A stretch of 64,000 nt of DNA, from the NCBI GenBank assembly GCA_032164245.1, contig JAVMKO010000006.1, positions 10,121,001 to 10,185,000 on the forward strand. The letters are read 5' to 3'. Under the pieces are notes generated by a model. It worked only from the letters and a program-made list of their open reading frames with translations. It was not told the DNA's origin and did no database searches. Position numbers and translations under genes: made by a program. Below, piece by piece: positions 1-11,160 of the stretch (position 1 is the first letter of the stretch; each line of letters begins with the position of its first letter). The stretch comes from Sternotherus odoratus (taxonomy: Eukaryota > Chordata > Testudines > Kinosternidae).

Positions 1-1140
1 CACATGCTCTGAGCAGGTGAGACAGATGGAGGAGCCATTATCTCCCCCCCCCCCCTAAAGTTTGTGGCTCACGCCAGGGCATAGGCATTTGATAGGCATC
101 TGGGTGCCCAGAGTGAGGCAGCAGTGTGCATACTTGGGGCAGTAATTTAGGCACTGAGGTGACTTTTACCTTGAGAATGTAGGTGCCGAAGGAGTTTGGG
201 CACGTATAGGGTTAGGGGTCATTCATGGTGTGGAGGTTGTGGAACACCCTGGTGCCTAAAGCTGGGATTTAGGTGCCTAAGTATCCTTGTGGATCTGGGC
301 CGAAGAGCTAATAGACCTGTCTTCATTCCCTCCCCCTCAAAGGACCTGAGTCATGTCAGAGGTGTCCTCAGCTGAAAAGGTGGTCAGCACTTGAGTGGGT
401 CTAATGGTGCTACAACTTACTGGGAGGCGTTCCCCAGCGACTGGGCCAGGTGAGGAGAACTGAGCTCAAATCCTGAACCCTCACTACACTGTGCTGTCAT
501 TAACCCATACGGCCACTTCCTAAAAGCACTGGACATCTGGGGACTCCACTGTTCTTTTGTCCCATAGTTTTTGGTGTGGGAAGAATAGTGAGCAAACACT
601 GAGTCACCCATGTCTAGACACGGGCTGAGAAGGGAGTGGGGACAGTTAAAACATAGTCCCAGGTTTCTTAAATGTGGCCAGAGAGCAGAAGGCGTGAGAG
701 CATTTATCCTTCAGGACTATGATTCAAGGGGTGGTTAGTTTCCTTCTTTAGGGGATTTTAAACAGGAGGAATTCCCAACAGTGTTAGGGGATGCTCTCTG
801 CATCTGTCAAAGAAAAATGTTCTTTCTGCGTTTTCTACAGAAGCCGTTTCCTGAGACTAGGAGGCCGCAGAAAGGCAAAGAGATGATCCGTTTTTGAGGG
901 TGAAAACTAGGATCAGCGTCTATTTCCAGACTTTAGGTGAATGTTAATGATACACGGTGCACTCTCTCTGCCAAGTCTGGTGAAGGCTGAAGATGCTTGG
1001 GAGGGTGGTGGAGAGAGGAAATTCCATCGGGTTTGATAAGCGATGTGTAGAGTAGACTGTAAATCCTGCTGAAGCAGCACTGGGAAGCCTCCACTGTCAA
1101 TGACAGCAACGGGTAGCATCTTACTGCATCCATAAGAAGG
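1..1140. other. Non-coding flank, no gene recognised
   Basis: No gene is recognised. A C-run lies at about 45-55. Around 235-300 are motifs such as TTAGGTGCCTAAG and GGATCTGGGCC, which recur near 16940-17030 and, more loosely, at 62320-62440. I take them as one old interspersed repeat that I cannot name. The short open frames here have no recognisable protein features. Confidence 0.6.
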
Positions 1141-1247
1141 GTCTCACCCAGTGTGGCCAATGGTCCACATAACCCAGTATCCTGACTTCCGACAGTGGCC
1201 GGTGCCAGATGAGCAGAGGGAATGAACAGAACAGGGCACTTTATCCT
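1141..1247 (-). repeat. CR1 LINE 3' fragment
   Basis: The stretch carries the CR1 signature CCAGTATCCTG, CTTCCGACAGTGGCC and GAGGGAATGAACAGAACAGG. It matches the longer CR1 copy at 8748-9090, read in antisense. It is a short 5'-truncated piece without its terminal repeats, so the boundaries are approximate. Confidence 0.8.
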
Positions 1248-1249
1248 GT

Positions 1250-2705
1250 TGTCCAGTCCCAGCGTCCGGCAGTCAGAGGTTTATGCAAGACAGGGCCTCA
1301 TCCCATGCCCACGGAAGTCAGTGGGAATCTTGCCATTGACTTGAATGGGCACTGGGTCAAACCCTTAGTTTTCAACTCACTGCTCCCGCTTATGTTGCCT
1401 TCATGCCTCCAGGTTACTGCTGAGACTATCTTCAGTCTAGTAAATGTCATCCGTATTGACTTTGGAAATGACACATAGGAATAAAGGAAAGGCAAGCAAC
1501 AAAAGCTGGAGCATTTAATTAAACCAAATCTTGGATTGCTTCACCTCGCCCTCCTCAGTTCCCTGCTCCGATCTTGTGTTCCTGTCAGGTGCCTTTAGCC
1601 AAGAAAGAGAGAAATTCTCTGCAGAACACATTACAGTCTTCAGGGTTTTTTTCATTCATCTTCCAAGGTGCTCATTTGGAGCTATCACTGCCATATAAAA
1701 GTATTTATTTTTTAAAAATGCAGCAAAGGAGCTTCCCTCCTCTCTCACCCCCCCACCTCCAGCATCAGTCTCTCTGCACAGCTGAGGGCTGCTGCAAAAC
1801 TATGTCTGAAAGACTCGAAGGAAAAAAACAACCCACCTAGCAACTACGGTGCTGGCTTGGGTGACAGAGGAGTTCTGTGACATTTATAACTGGACTAAGC
1901 AGAACCATGGAGGTGCATGACAACAAAGGGGAGCATTCGAAAGTGTTCATGTCCAGCCTCGAAGCAAGCAAACGTTTTTGGCTGGATGGGAAAGGGGAAT
2001 AGTATATTCCTACTGCTATATGTTTTTATCCCTTTTAGAAATGGGATGTGGGCGCTACCGTTTCTCATCTATATCAGAGCTGGAGGGTTGTTTGGGTGGG
2101 AAAGTCTCATTGCCTGAGACCCAGTGGTAAGAAGTAAGCACATAATTAAAGCTTATTGTAACCATTTTGCTTTGCTAAGATGATATTTTTTCCCTAGTGG
2201 CCTGATCCCAGAGATGTGAAGCCAACAGGTGCATTTCCGCTGGGTGCAGGATGGGTGTGTGTGTGTGTAATCAATGGGCTGTAGTACAAATCTACAATAC
2301 GAGGGATAAACCTACGCTGTTGGGCCTTCCCCCTACCACCTTCCTCTCATTCATTTCCCTCATTCCCGTCTGTTCCCTCAGTGCCAGGTGACAGATGGCT
2401 TTAGTGTTGTGCTTCGTGTTGAAGGCACTGCCAGAGTTTGGTTTTAGGGGAGCGGCGTATGATTAACGTTTGCTTCCTTCCTCAGCTGCTGAGCAGCCTA
2501 CTGTGCTCTAACACACTAGCCTCTCCAGGGGCTGCACTGCTGGGGGTTAAGAGCTTTGGGATCCTTTAGGCAGAAGCATGCTCCAGAATGTTGAGTATTA
2601 AATGATAAGCTGCCTCTTTTTAAACTCTAACATGGAGATAGTGATCTCTGCTAGTTTCCCCTCCCCCATCAGTTTGACATCCTGTGCCAGACTCTCCCTT
2701 CAAAG
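1250..2705. other. Non-coding stretch, nothing recognised
   Basis: No gene, RNA or complete element is visible. The phrase CATTGACTTGAATGGGC at about 1334 belongs to a recurrent old repeat motif also seen near 44840 and 40880. A short GT run lies near 2258-2268. Confidence 0.55.
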
Positions 2706-2707
2706 CA

Positions 2708-2880
2708 GCCGCATTAGCATTTAGATGGTCTTGTGGTTAGCAGCACTGAATTGGGACTCAAGATCTGTGGTCAATTCCTGGCTCTGCCACAGATTCGCTG
2801 AGTGCCCCTGGGCAAATCGCTTAATTTCTTTGTGCTTCCATTCTCTGACTGTAAAATGGGGATAATAAACCCTCCTTTCT
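2708..2880 (+). repeat. MIR-type tRNA-derived SINE
   Basis: The order of blocks is that of MIR. An A-box-like GTGGTTAGCAGC and a B-box-like GGTCAATTCC come first, then CTGGCTCTGCCAC. GGGCAAATCGCTTAATTTC and the tail CTGTAAAATGGGGATAATAA follow. The family is an ancient amniote SINE with an internal pol III promoter. This copy is full through the core and diverged, so it is almost certainly inactive. Confidence 0.8.
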
Positions 2881-2883
2881 CTG

Positions 2884-3030
2884 GGCTAGTCTACACTACT
2901 GCGCTACATTGGTGCAGCTGCATGGTTGCAGCTCCACCTCTATGAGAGGCAAGAGCTGTGTTGGCGGGAGAATGTCTCCCACTGACGGCGTGGTGTGGAT
3001 ACTGCTTTCAGTTGATGTAATTTATGTCGC
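2884..3030. repeat. Harbinger-type MITE fragment
   Basis: The left part GGGCTAGTCTACACTACTGC resembles the terminal repeats of the MITEs at 53963 and 56456. A middle segment with TGTTGGCGGGAGAATGTC follows. No right end is visible, so the copy is truncated. It directly abuts the MIR tail, suggesting insertion into or next to it. Confidence 0.5.
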
Positions 3031-3618
3031 TGGGGAGGTGGGGAAAGGCAGGGAGGGGAAGTATGAAAACAGGGAGAAAGAGTCATGGGGGAGGAGGTCT
3101 GGACTGGAAACTGGGCCCTTGGGTATCCCTTAATCAAATGTTTCTAAAAATGGAGGCCAGATTTCTTCAAATTCCTGTAGTTGATTCGTGCTGTGGAAAG
3201 TGGCCCGTTCTATGGCTGAGTGTTCAGAATACCACTGATCTGTTTTGGGTATGGATTTTCTTCTCCATCGCTGTGAAATCATTTGCTTTGTGATCATGGC
3301 TCGTCTCAGAAACCAAAAACGCTGTGCTGATGAGAGGCCCAAATTAGCGAGAAGATCCTAATATGTAGTGCTTGACCCAAGTTTGATTGATAAAGCGCAA
3401 AGAGCATCAACCCCTTTCCACAGCTATTTAACCAAAGGACATTCCCACAACATAGACAAGAGTGTGCCTTTATCCTCCCCACAGTGCCGTAGGAAGAGCT
3501 TTATGCTTATGTAGTTTTTGTGGTGTTCTGTACATTCTAACTACATTTTTGTTGTTGAATTAAACTTAAATGTAAATGTGTAGCAGCGGGTTTTGCATTG
3601 AGTAATACAACTGAGCAG

Positions 3619-3696
3619 CTTGGGGCTGCCTGACGGGGGAGTTTGTGGTGCATCTCTATTACATCCCATTCTTCAGGACTGTCAGGCAGCCCCAAG
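3619..3696. repeat. Perfect 16-bp inverted repeat (hairpin)
   Basis: CTTGGGGCTGCCTGAC at 3619-3634 pairs perfectly with its reverse complement at 3681-3696. The loop is 46 bases. Four more outer pairs are possible after one mismatch. It could be the remnant of a small inverted-repeat transposon or the stem of a structured RNA. No flanking duplication was found. Confidence 0.65.
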
Positions 3697-3810
3697 GTGC
3701 TTAGGCCAAAGTGATAGGTCAATAAATGTTTCGGCTGTATATGTTGCCATATCACTTTGGTCAGGAGGCTTATGCTGATGTTGTAGAACCTGGAATGGAA
3801 TTATCCCCAC

Positions 3811-3946
3811 CAAAGTTCCCTCTAATTTTTGACAGGCCGTGTGAGCAAAAAATTTCTTCTGTGCAAATTTTTGTGTGCACGGTGTTTCGCCATGTGCGTG
3901 GGGGTTTAGGATCTGTGTGCGCGCACACAGCTTAGAGGGACCAGTG
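3811..3946. mobile_element. Short hAT-type non-autonomous element
   Basis: The ends are CAAAGTTCCCTCTAA on the left and TTAGAGGGACCAGTG on the right, which are imperfect terminal inverted repeats. They are flanked by eight-base duplications ATCCCCAC (3803-3810) and ATCCCCGC (3947-3954), 7 of 8 identical. Eight-base duplications are the hallmark of hAT transposition. The interior is non-coding and contains alternating GTGTGCGCGCACAC. Confidence 0.8.
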
Positions 3947-4255
3947 ATCCCCGCCGTTGTCAACCAAATGAAGAGAGACATAGTGCCTCTCCATGTGATT
4001 GGTTGATTGCCAATCTGTAATGGAGAACTACTGTAGCTCGTGACTTTTGTATGGTGTCAGGTGAAAATAGAATCAGGTGGCCAAAAGAGTTCATATTCCA
4101 CTCTATTCCACCATGAAAAAAGGTACTCATGTTTTCTCCGTAGGGCATGATGATGATCCCAAGACCCATGATAGGGTCATTGGTTTCATTAATTATCTTT
4201 CAATCCCCACTCATAAGAGTTACAGTTTATGTGTTGGAACCAGTGAGAGGTAGAG

Positions 4256-4448
4256 GACGTGGTTAAGCACGGAAATAAATTGTCTAGGGAGGTTGCGGAA
4301 CCTCCATCATTGAAGATCTTTAAGAGCAGGTTAGACAAACACCTGCCAAGGATGGTCTAGACTCTAGATAATACTTAGTCCTGCCATGAGTGCAGGGGAC
4401 TGAACTGGCTGACCTCTCAAGGTCAATTCGAGTCCTATGATTATATGG
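4256..4448 (+). repeat. CR1 LINE 3' end
   Basis: The sense 3' end of CR1 is recognisable from TTGAAGATCTTTAAGAGCAG, GATGGTCTAGA, TACTTAGTCCTGCC, GAGTGCAGGGGACTG and the terminal GAGTCCTATGATTATA. It is 5' truncated, as most CR1 copies are. It lacks coding capacity. Confidence 0.85.
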
Positions 4449-4449
4449 T

Positions 4450-5835
4450 AGAAGGTCGGGGAGTCTGAACCCATCTCTATCAATAGGGAGCTGAAGTCTC
4501 CTGCAAGATAGCCCAGGGTGTTTTCTTGGTCCCAATATAAAGGCATTTCTTGATGATCTTATTAAATCTTTTAAAATAGGATAGTAAAATGATGTCCACT
4601 AGCTCACTCAAAATGTACAAAAATCCAGGTAAGATGTTCATCTTAGCTGTGCTAATTCCCCCTCCCGCTCCCCGAGTCTCAGAGAACGCCTTTGCCAATA
4701 ATTGGTGTCTTCTACTAGAAGGGAGGTTCTACATTCAGTTTTACAAGTTTTTCAAGATTTCTGCATATTTTTATTTTTTAATTGCCTTGGCCTGTGAAAA
4801 CTCCATGGGGAGAAAGCACCATTACAAGTCAGCTGGGAAATCTCAAGAAATTCTGACTTTTCCCAGTTATTTCTGTAGCCTGAAGGTGAACTGAAATCTT
4901 GGATTAATGCTAGAAAGGCACGGAGTGTGGTTTTGGGGTTAGTTAAAAATAAAAGGGCATCCTTTGTATATAGCCAATCGGTACTCCAGTGCACCAAGCT
5001 TCATATCACAAACGTGGAGAGGGGATATTGTGGTGGTGGTGAAGAGATGACATGTGGCCCCTTATTTAGACGTTTAACTCCAGCAACAGGCCCCAGCCTA
5101 AATCTCTGGGGGGGTGGGGGGGGGGGTATTGCATGGATTCCCAGTTCACTTGATGAAAGACTTTTCTGGGTCGAAGGCTAGGAATGCTCGGGGCCTGGGG
5201 TCATCATAGCGCCCCGTTATTATATCTAATACATATCTAACATTATCTGGGCCTTTAACAAATCCCGGCTGGTTTGGGAGGGTGATCGTGGGCCCAACGT
5301 TCTCTAACCTGCCTGCTAATGATTTTGGTCAGATTTTCCTCTCACTGTGAATGAGGGAGGTTGTTCTGTACGTTTGAGCGTGATGTGAAATCCACACCAT
5401 CCCCGGCGAGGCGCAGTCAGCCCTCAGTCCCTGCTGCTCTGTGTGCGTCTCTTCACGGGCCTCAACTCCTCCGTGCTGCAGCAGAGGGAGTATTTCCAGC
5501 TGGGCCAACACGCTAGTTGCCCACCAGTGGGTGGGGCAGTTTTGTACTTCTGCTCTCTCAGCGCTAGCCAGTTCACTAAGGCGATCCCGGCCACAAGGAT
5601 TTGCTGTTTGCAAGAGGGTGTCAAGAAGCATTCAGCGAGACAGTCTATCCATGTCTGTGCTGTATTATTATCATTCAAAACCGCACCACAATAGCCCAGG
5701 ATGTGCGCAGGCTTCATCTCCACCATAGCTAGTCAGGAGACATAATGGGGCTAACTGGATTGGGAGGGGGAATGAGGAAGGGGAGTTGACTGGCAGCAAC
5801 AGATAAGGGTGAATGGTGGTGGATTTCTCCAGAGC
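4450..5835. other. Non-coding stretch with a G-rich run
   Basis: No gene is recognised. Long G runs occur at about 5108-5128. Open frames of 84-101 codons here show no motif, lie in several overlapping frames and look like chance. Confidence 0.5.
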
Positions 5836-5838
5836 ATA

Positions 5839-6143
5839 CAGGAGCCGGGGCAGCCCTACGTATTTTGTTGCCCCAAGTGTGGCAGTCAGGTGGTCTTTGG
5901 CGACATGCCTGTGGGAGGCCCGCTGCCCGCCCACCCCGATTCGGTGGCATTTCTGCGGGAGGTCCCCCGTTCCCTCAGCTTCGGCGTAGCTGCTGCCGAA
6001 TCCATGAGTCCGGCGGCAGTGGACCTCCCGCAAGCATGAAGACCGCCTGACTGCCGCCCTGGCAGTGAACGGCAGGCTGCCCCCTGCGGCTGGCTGCCCC
6101 AGGCACACGCTTGCCATGCTAGTGCCTGGAGCTGGCCCCGGCA
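5839..6143. mobile_element. Probable hAT-like GC-rich non-autonomous element
   Basis: The left end CAGGAGCCGGGGCAGC and right end GCTGGCCCCGGCA are inverted relative to each other. The flanks AGAGCATA and AGAGCTCA are a weak (6 of 8) duplication. The interior is GC-rich and holds a 157-codon open frame on -, which has no protein features and is best explained as composition. A related end (GGGGCGGCAGAAAAGC...GCCGGCCCTG) occurs in the element at 63041-63191. Confidence 0.6.
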
Positions 6144-6216
6144 AGAGCTCACTGTGCCATGTTGTAGCCCCTTGGTGGTATCACACCTTCCATTTTCCTA
6201 TTAAACTGTTCATCGG

Positions 6217-6533
6217 TAAGGCTACGATTTAGTCAGGGAGGTCACGGCAGCCACCGGACCTCTGGGACGTCTTCAGCTGCAGCTGATGCCGTGGCTGGAG
6301 CTGGGGACTGCAACCGGGGTTGTGCGCCCCTGCCCCATGGGGACTGCCTCCTTGGGCGGGTGCCCCTGCTCCCCCCGGCTTCTGCTGGGAGTTGTTGCCG
6401 GGCTGACTGCCTCTGTCCCAGCTTGTAAAAGTGAGGTTTAGTAAAAGCCACCGGCTCCATGAATTTTTGCTTGTTTCCCGTGACCTGTCCCTGACTTTTA
6501 CTACAAAATAATTGTGACCAAATCTCAGCCTTA
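6217..6533. mobile_element. hAT-type MITE
   Basis: The terminal inverted repeats are TAAGGCTACGATTTAGTCA on the left and TGACCAAATCTCAGCCTTA on the right. The flanks are TTCATCGG (6209-6216) and TTCATCGT (6534-6541), an eight-base duplication with one mismatch. The interior carries TCACGG and GGACAGGTCACGG-like phrases and is GC-rich. A 148-codon open frame on - spans it but resembles no transposase. Confidence 0.8.
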
Positions 6534-6544
6534 TTCATCGTGTT

Positions 6545-7220
6545 ACCTTTTCCTCGCCCACCTTGTCTGTTTTGTCCATTCGACTGTAAGCTCCCTGCCA
6601 TAGGGGCTGGCGCCTTTGTTATTTGTCTGGGGCTGGCCTTGATAACTTCTAGCTCTACATTTCTAGGGATCTGCAACCCAACCTTCACTAGGGTTCCTGG
6701 CCTTTACTGTAACACTTATACATAATAATAAACATTTCTCAGCCCAGCTACAAAACCCACTTGAAATGAATTGCTAGAGATGTTCCCTATAACAGCCGCC
6801 CATGCTTAGCTTTGCAGCTATAAAAGGCACAAGTCATTTAACTGGAGGGTTATTTCTGGCAAGCGGTGTGAATTGGGGCTCCAGCTGAACACTGAGAAGA
6901 CCACAGATGGGAGTGAGCAGAAGGGTCCTTTCAAAGGTCACAGGAAAAGGCTGGAGATGTGCTTGCCCTGAAGCTGGATAAATGAACTTAATACCTGGAC
7001 AACTGGCAAAGAGCCTGGCTAGACCTCTGCTGTGTTCCCCAAGGGGTCTGCTGCTGCCAGGAAGGCGGGTACATCAAAGCCCGAATAACAAAACGGAGCA
7101 CAGATCAGTATCTTGCAGCCTGTGGCACTGGCAGGAAAATGAGTGGCTGACAAGTGAGAAGCCCTCTCTGGGGTGGTGGCTGGTGAGGAGTCACCTGCTG
7201 CTTTCAAAAACTCTGGAATG
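6545..7220. other. Non-coding stretch, nothing recognised
   Basis: No gene or complete repeat was recognised between the two hAT elements. Open frames up to 94 codons overlap on both strands and lack motifs. Confidence 0.5.
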
Positions 7221-7228
7221 CGTGTGTG

Positions 7229-7506
7229 CAGGGGCAGATTCATTGCTCCTGGGGCCCTAAGCACAGCCAAGCAATGGGCCCCCCTTTCAACTCTCACCTC
7301 CATTCACAACCAGCTTTTACTCGCAAAGTGTAATCGACGCAACATTGGAGGATTTTGGGGGGCCCAAGACGTTAATTGAGACTTTTTTTAATTTAAGGCC
7401 GTGCAAACTTGTAATTTTGTAACCATTTTTTGTTGTTGCTTGGGGCCCCTTTTCTCTTGGGGCCCTAAGCACGTGCTTTTATTGCTTATAGGTTAATCCA
7501 CCATTG
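7229..7506. mobile_element. hAT-type MITE with perfect target duplication
   Basis: The element begins CAGGGGCAGATTCATTG and ends AGGTTAATCCACCATTG, imperfect inverted termini. It is bounded by identical eight-base copies of CGTGTGTG at 7221-7228 and 7507-7514. Sub-terminal GGGGCCCTAAGCA motifs occur in inverted positions near both ends. No coding capacity. The intact duplication suggests a comparatively recent insertion, although the target is low complexity. Confidence 0.88.
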
Positions 7507-7514
7507 CGTGTGTG

Positions 7515-8435
7515 AGATTGTCTGTCTGCTTTAGCGAACGCAGATGCTCAGTGGGCTAGTCTGCTATGAAACCACCAGCTCTGTTCTGCAACCAGAGTGG
7601 GGAACTGTTTCCTCCCCAGGCCTTTTGGACAGGGTTGGGCTGGAGGCTGTCTTGTTCTCCGGTACTTTTACTGGGGCATATTTCTGAGACAGGTGGGGAT
7701 GAGCCACCTTTTTGCTAAGTGTGTGTTTTAACTGCTGTGCTAGGTGTGCAGAGCACAGGTGGGGGGGGGGAGGCTAGCAAGGCTTTTATGCCTCTAAACA
7801 AATATTTGATACACAGTGTTGCAAAAACTGCTTTACCTTTGGAGCCCAATCCCAATATACTGTCAAAGAACAGGCATTTACTCAGTAGATTTCTGGAAAA
7901 CAAGATTTATTGCAAGCAATAGGAGTCAGAGGGGTTATTACCCAAACAACTGGCTCAGCTCCATGCAAGGCTGAGGCCTTTCTTATACTCAGGTGTGAAT
8001 AAGGGAGGGGGGCTTTCAATACACTTACACAGGTGAGAACACTTAATGGCTATCACATCCATTGTTCGGTATTAATCCATGCCATTTACATGTCTGGTAA
8101 ACAGGAGGTCCAGGACCCTTAGGGGTACTCCTGCACAGCTGTGGCAGGGTAAACATGAGTTTAAGATGCATGCCAGGCTAGAGGTTGAGAGTTCATATAC
8201 AGGGAGTGAAAGTACAGTTTGAGACAGTTTTAAAAATCATACTACACAACATTCATAATACAGTTGTTTCTAAATTGCGTTATTCCAACAACAGTCTATT
8301 AAAAATAACATGATAAAAAGCCAGGCTTTCCCAAATGTGTTGTTTAATACTTTGCAGTGTCAAAGGCCAGCAGGAGCAAGCAATCGACACACTAAATTTA
8401 TTAGGAGGCCTACGTGCTGTACATCCACTAAAAAA
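7515..8435. other. Non-coding stretch
   Basis: Nothing recognised except a G run at about 7761-7770. No open frame has recognisable protein character. Confidence 0.5.
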
Positions 8436-8439
8436 CACT

Positions 8440-8645
8440 CCTGGCCCTGAAGAGTTTACAGTCTAAGTAGACAACACAGGCAAAGGAAATATTATCCTCC
8501 CTATTTTACAGCTGGAGCACCGAGCGAATACATAATTTATCCATGATCACACTTCAGAACGGTCTGTGCTGTGCTAAGAACTGAATCCAGCTCACCTCAG
8601 CCCCAGGCCTGGGCCTTCACCTCATGACCCACCCGTCCTCTATGT
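8440..8645 (-). repeat. MIR-type SINE, antisense, diverged
   Basis: The order of blocks is CTGAAGAGTTTACAGTCTAA, CTATTTTACAGCTGGAGCA, GATCACACTTCAGAACG and TGAATCCAGCTCACC. This fits an antisense MIR-like SINE with the accessory block seen also near 10400, 19530 and 37310. Divergence is high, so the subfamily is not assigned. Confidence 0.6.
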
Positions 8646-8747
8646 AGAGCAGCTCTGCACATTTCCTTAGCCATTCACAATGAGGAGCCAGATTCTGCAT
8701 TTTGCACTGGAAGGGAGAATTTCCCGTGCGACAAGTCTTTAGACTGC

Positions 8748-9090
8748 ACTTTAGAACATAACAATGGCCATATTGGGTCAGACCAAAGGTCCATCCAGCC
8801 CCGTATCCTGTCTACCGACAGTGGCCAATGCTGGGTACTCCGGAGTGAGTGAACCTAACAGGTAATGATTATGTGATCTTTTTCCTGCCATCCATCTTTA
8901 CCCTCTGACAAACAGAGGCTAGAGACACCATTTCATACCCATCTTGGCTAATAGCCATTAATGGACTTAACCTCCATGAATTTCTCTTTTATAGTCCGAT
9001 CCTTCACAACCTCCTCAGTCAAGAGTGAAGAACTTCCTTTTATTTGTTTTAAACCTGCTGCCCATTACTTTGCTGGGTGGAACAGGCTCA
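8748..9090 (-). repeat. CR1 LINE 3' end, antisense
   Basis: The antisense CR1 end starts with AGAACATAACAATGGCC and runs through TTGGGTCAGACCAAAGG, CCGACAGTGGCCAATGC and GGCTAATAGCCATTAATGG to TTTAAACCTGCTGCCCAT. This is the best preserved CR1 of this subfamily in the window. It has no coding part. Confidence 0.88.
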
Positions 9091-9099
9091 TCCACAGAC

Positions 9100-10732
9100 T
9101 AATTTACTTTAAGACACCACAACTATGGGATCGTAGTAAAAGGGAAATAACATTGTACTTACATATACACAACTACAGCTCAGATTTACAGCATATGCTC
9201 AGGGAAACAATGCCTTTATCTGCTGTACTTAGTCTTTATCTAACATCTTTTCAGACTAAAACTTTTTTTGAAACCCCAATTAAGAAATAACAGCGTAGGA
9301 TAATTGAACACATTTTTTCACAGTGACATAATGATAGTTATCTATAGCTACTGAAAAGCAAAGATAACATACAATTTCAGCGGTGTATTGTCTGCTTCTG
9401 AAACAGGCCAAGTTTGGCATCAGCGCTTAAATCATTGAAAAACTGGCCCTTGTACCAAGGTTTGCTTGTTTATACTAAAAGCTAATACATTTTACTAATG
9501 GACTTTACAATGTCAGAGGCACTCAAATGATCTTTGCAACCTGTAATGATGTTTGTGCATTAAAAGGATGAAGGAACTAGATCGGATATGTATGCTGCTG
9601 CACAAGAATAAACACATCTAGTCTAGAGAGGAAATGACCTTGGGGCTTGTTGAATTAAAAGTGTTTTATATTTTCTGATATCGTATAAGAAATGCTTATG
9701 ATCGTGAGCCACTTAGTATTGTGTTTGTCTTTCATGAGTAATTACATGTAATGCTGCTGTGAGGGGAAATACCTGTTGAGGGCTTTTGCAAACATAGTAG
9801 ATGATTATATTTACATAATGGGCCTGGAGAAGTAAAGTGATTGACTGAGCATGGAGAAATAAGGCGAGCTTCCTTAGAATCTCATTATAGTGGAGAAAAA
9901 AATTAAGGCTCAGAGGAGCTGAGCTGTACAGTCTATTCATTTCCCAGAAAACATGAGGCTCAACTTGATGAAAAAATGCTTTGATTTGAATTGATGTAGT
10001 GAATTGATGTCCTGAATGACATTTCAGTCTCTCGCATTTGTTTAGGCATAACACTCTGATGCCTCTCTGGGTAATTATCCACCTGTGTGTTTTGAATATC
10101 AGATGTCCCTGTTTAGCGGGTGAACTGTAATAGTGTTGCAGATGCTTCTACTACAGAGTTTTTTCTGGTTTTGTAGCCACTTAGAATTATTCAAGTATCC
10201 ACTTTGAATGCAAGATGAATTCTGAGGTTGTAGCTGCAGGGCATACAGTAGATGTGCTTCTACCTTGCTTATGTTAATACAATTCCATAGCTAATTCTAA
10301 GAGGTGAACTACAACAGTTGGTTGAATTTTAATCCCGAGCTTCTCAAAGTCCTTATCTGTTGAGTACTGACAGGGCACTGTGCTCTGTACAAATCCGTAA
10401 AGATGACATAGTCCTAACCACAAGAAGCTTAGTCCAGACGGACACGGACAAAGCAATTCACACTGCCTCCATATCAGTATTTATGTGGACACACCAAGTG
10501 CTAGGATCTCAAGGTGGCACAGAGATGATTGTTTAAACTTTAGGATCTGGATGAAAGTTGCTTATTCCTCACAGAATTCTGCTGGGATACAGGGTTAAAG
10601 GGATGGGGGATGGGATGAGGACACTGAGTTAGCCATGTAAAACTGTGGTTCAAAATAACTGAGGACATTAGCTGCTAATAGTATAGTATACACATGTTGT
10701 AACTGGACCCCTGAAATCTTGGTATAAGACAC
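9100..10732. other. AT-rich non-coding stretch
   Basis: No gene was recognised. A block near 10370-10450 (AACCACAAGAAGCTTAGTCC) resembles the accessory block of the 8440 SINE. Otherwise this appears to be unique intergenic or intronic DNA. Confidence 0.5.
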
Positions 10733-11160
10733 TAAGGGCTGGTCCCCACTACGGCTTAATGTCGACTTTAGTGATGTTAAGTCGACATAAACCTTAACCC
10801 GTCCTCACACGGACGCCATTTGTGTCGATTTAAAGGCCCCTCAAAATCGATTTCTGTACTCCTCCCTAACGAGAGGAGTAGCGCTTAAATCGACCTCTCT
10901 GGGTCGATTGTGGAGTAGTGAGGACACATGGGACGTTATTGGCCTCCAGAGGCTGTCCCACAATGCTCCATTCTGACCGCTCTGAACAGCCTCACTGCTC
11001 CACTGTGACCACTCTGGACAGCACTCTCAACTCGCTGCTCTGGCCAGGTAGACAGGAAAAGACCCGGGAACATTTGAATAGCATTTCCTGTTTGGTCAGC
11101 GTGGCCAGCTCACCTGCACAGCTCTGTCGCCATTCAGAAAAATCAGCATCACAAGACTCC

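Noticed and set aside
5671..6688. Minus-strand frames of 157 and 148 codons as genes
   Set aside because: They lie in two GC-rich non-autonomous hAT-type elements and show no protein family features.
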